The position numbers were made by a program, and so were the translations under genes. Below, one piece after another: positions 63,383 to 64,000 of a stretch of 64,000 nucleotides of DNA. The DNA is from Yersinia similis (lineage in GTDB: Bacteria; Pseudomonadota; Gammaproteobacteria; Enterobacterales; Enterobacteriaceae), in NCBI RefSeq assembly GCF_001053095.1, contig NZ_CGBP01000010.1, forward strand, positions 1-64,000, given 5' to 3'. Each line of letters opens with the position of its first letter. The stretch's first letter is position 1. The notes below the pieces were generated by a model that was given only the letters and a program-made list of their open reading frames with translations, did no database searches and was not told the origin of the DNA.

Positions 63383-64000
63383 TTAGCGGTCCACATCAGA
63401 CATTACAAAATCGATACTGCCCAGATAGACGATCAGGTCAGATACCAAACTGCCACGGATAACCGATGGGATCTGCTGCAAATGGGCATAGCTTGGGGTC
63501 CGTATCCGAGTACGGTAACTCATGGTGCTACCGTCACTGGTCAGGTAATAGCTGTTAATCCCTTTGGTTGCTTCAATCATCTGGAAAGATTCGTTCGCAG
63601 GCATCACCGGCCCCCATGACACTTGCAGGAAGTGGGTGATTAGCGTTTCGATATGTTGAAGCGTGCGCTCTTTAGGTGGCGGTGTTGTCAGTGGATGATC
63701 AGCCTTGAATGGCCCTTCTGGCATGTTTTTATAACATTGCTCCAGAATACGCAGGCTTTGACGTAACTCTTCCACTTTCAGCATCACGCGGTCATAGCAA
63801 TCGCCGTTGTTGCCGACAGGAACTTCAAAATCAAAGTTCTCATAACCGGAATACGGACGCCATTTACGCACGTCAAACTCAACCCCGGTAGCACGCAAGC
63901 CAGCACCGGTGACGCCCCACTCTAACGCCTCTTTCGCATTATACGCGGCCACACCAACGGAGCGCCCTTTCAGGATGCTGTTCTGTAAAGCCGCTTTGAC
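63383..64000 (-). CDS. nuoCD: NADH:quinone oxidoreductase subunit C/D fusion (partial, C-terminal part)
   Basis: C-terminal 205 residues of the NuoCD protein; the gene continues past the right edge. The open frame covers the whole segment to 64000. Visible NuoD-domain parts: [43 protein letters not shown], and the end [23 protein letters not shown]. The D domain forms part of the quinone pocket with NuoB. The fused C-D form, as in E. coli, is expected from its relatives, but the C part lies outside the window. Confidence 0.95.

Overview
The window looks like the chromosome of a Yersinia species. The evidence is the set of core genes most similar to Yersinia/Enterobacterales proteins, a fused nuoCD gene, a menF-menD-menH-menB-menC-menE order, ERIC elements, and several copies of a roughly 165-bp palindromic mini-element of the kind known from yersiniae. 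The species cannot be named from this sequence alone. No rRNA, tRNA, CRISPR array or complete transposase-bearing insertion sequence was seen.

Layout. (1) 1-6301, minus strand: a two-partner secretion locus of CdiB/CdiA or haemagglutinin type. The exoprotein runs off the left edge, so its toxin end and any immunity gene are not visible. (2) 6954-13619: a carnitine/betaine catabolism island equivalent to E. coli dmlR-dmlA-yeaV-yeaW-yeaX: LysR regulator, D-malate dehydrogenase, BCCT transporter, Rieske oxygenase and its reductase. (3) 13882-19677: a LacI-type regulator, a ribose-type sugar ABC importer and a zinc polyol dehydrogenase, with two matching 18-bp candidate operators upstream of the dehydrogenase. 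(4) 20486-21900: AT-rich accessory DNA with two paralogous genes of unknown function, one broken by a stop codon. (5) 22139-35459: mostly housekeeping genes: a CDF transporter, ompX, rhtA, an acetyltransferase, tam, dps, a YdcF-like protein, glnHPQ with a recognisable NtrC/sigma-54 promoter, a soluble PAS chemoreceptor, rlmF and a YdgH/BhsA/McbA-type small exported protein. (6) 35832-44240: ybiB and the whole menaquinone operon. (7) 44725-51100: accessory genes (RhiA-like protein, elaB, digH, a decaying gluconate module, a 395-residue orphan). (8) 51333-64000: nuoN to nuoCD of respiratory complex I, minus strand, cut by the right edge.

How genes work together. The men operon makes the quinone that complex I reduces. 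The YeaV/W/X set should import a quaternary amine and split it to trimethylamine, with the carbon skeleton entering malate metabolism through DmlA. GlnHPQ imports glutamine under nitrogen control. The gluconate module appears dead or dying: its dehydrogenase carries two compensating frameshifts and its kinase stops after 38 native codons where a mini-element begins.

The most notable structural features are a mini-element flanked by a 27-bp duplication of a terminator hairpin between the bhsA-like gene and ybiB, the broken paralogue pair at 20.5-21.9 kb, and the gluconate module damage. I did not see a clearly new defence or biosynthetic system. The unknown proteins at 20486-21900 and 49913-51100 are the best candidates for undescribed functions. 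All assignments are from reading the sequence and from memory of the families; no database search was run.
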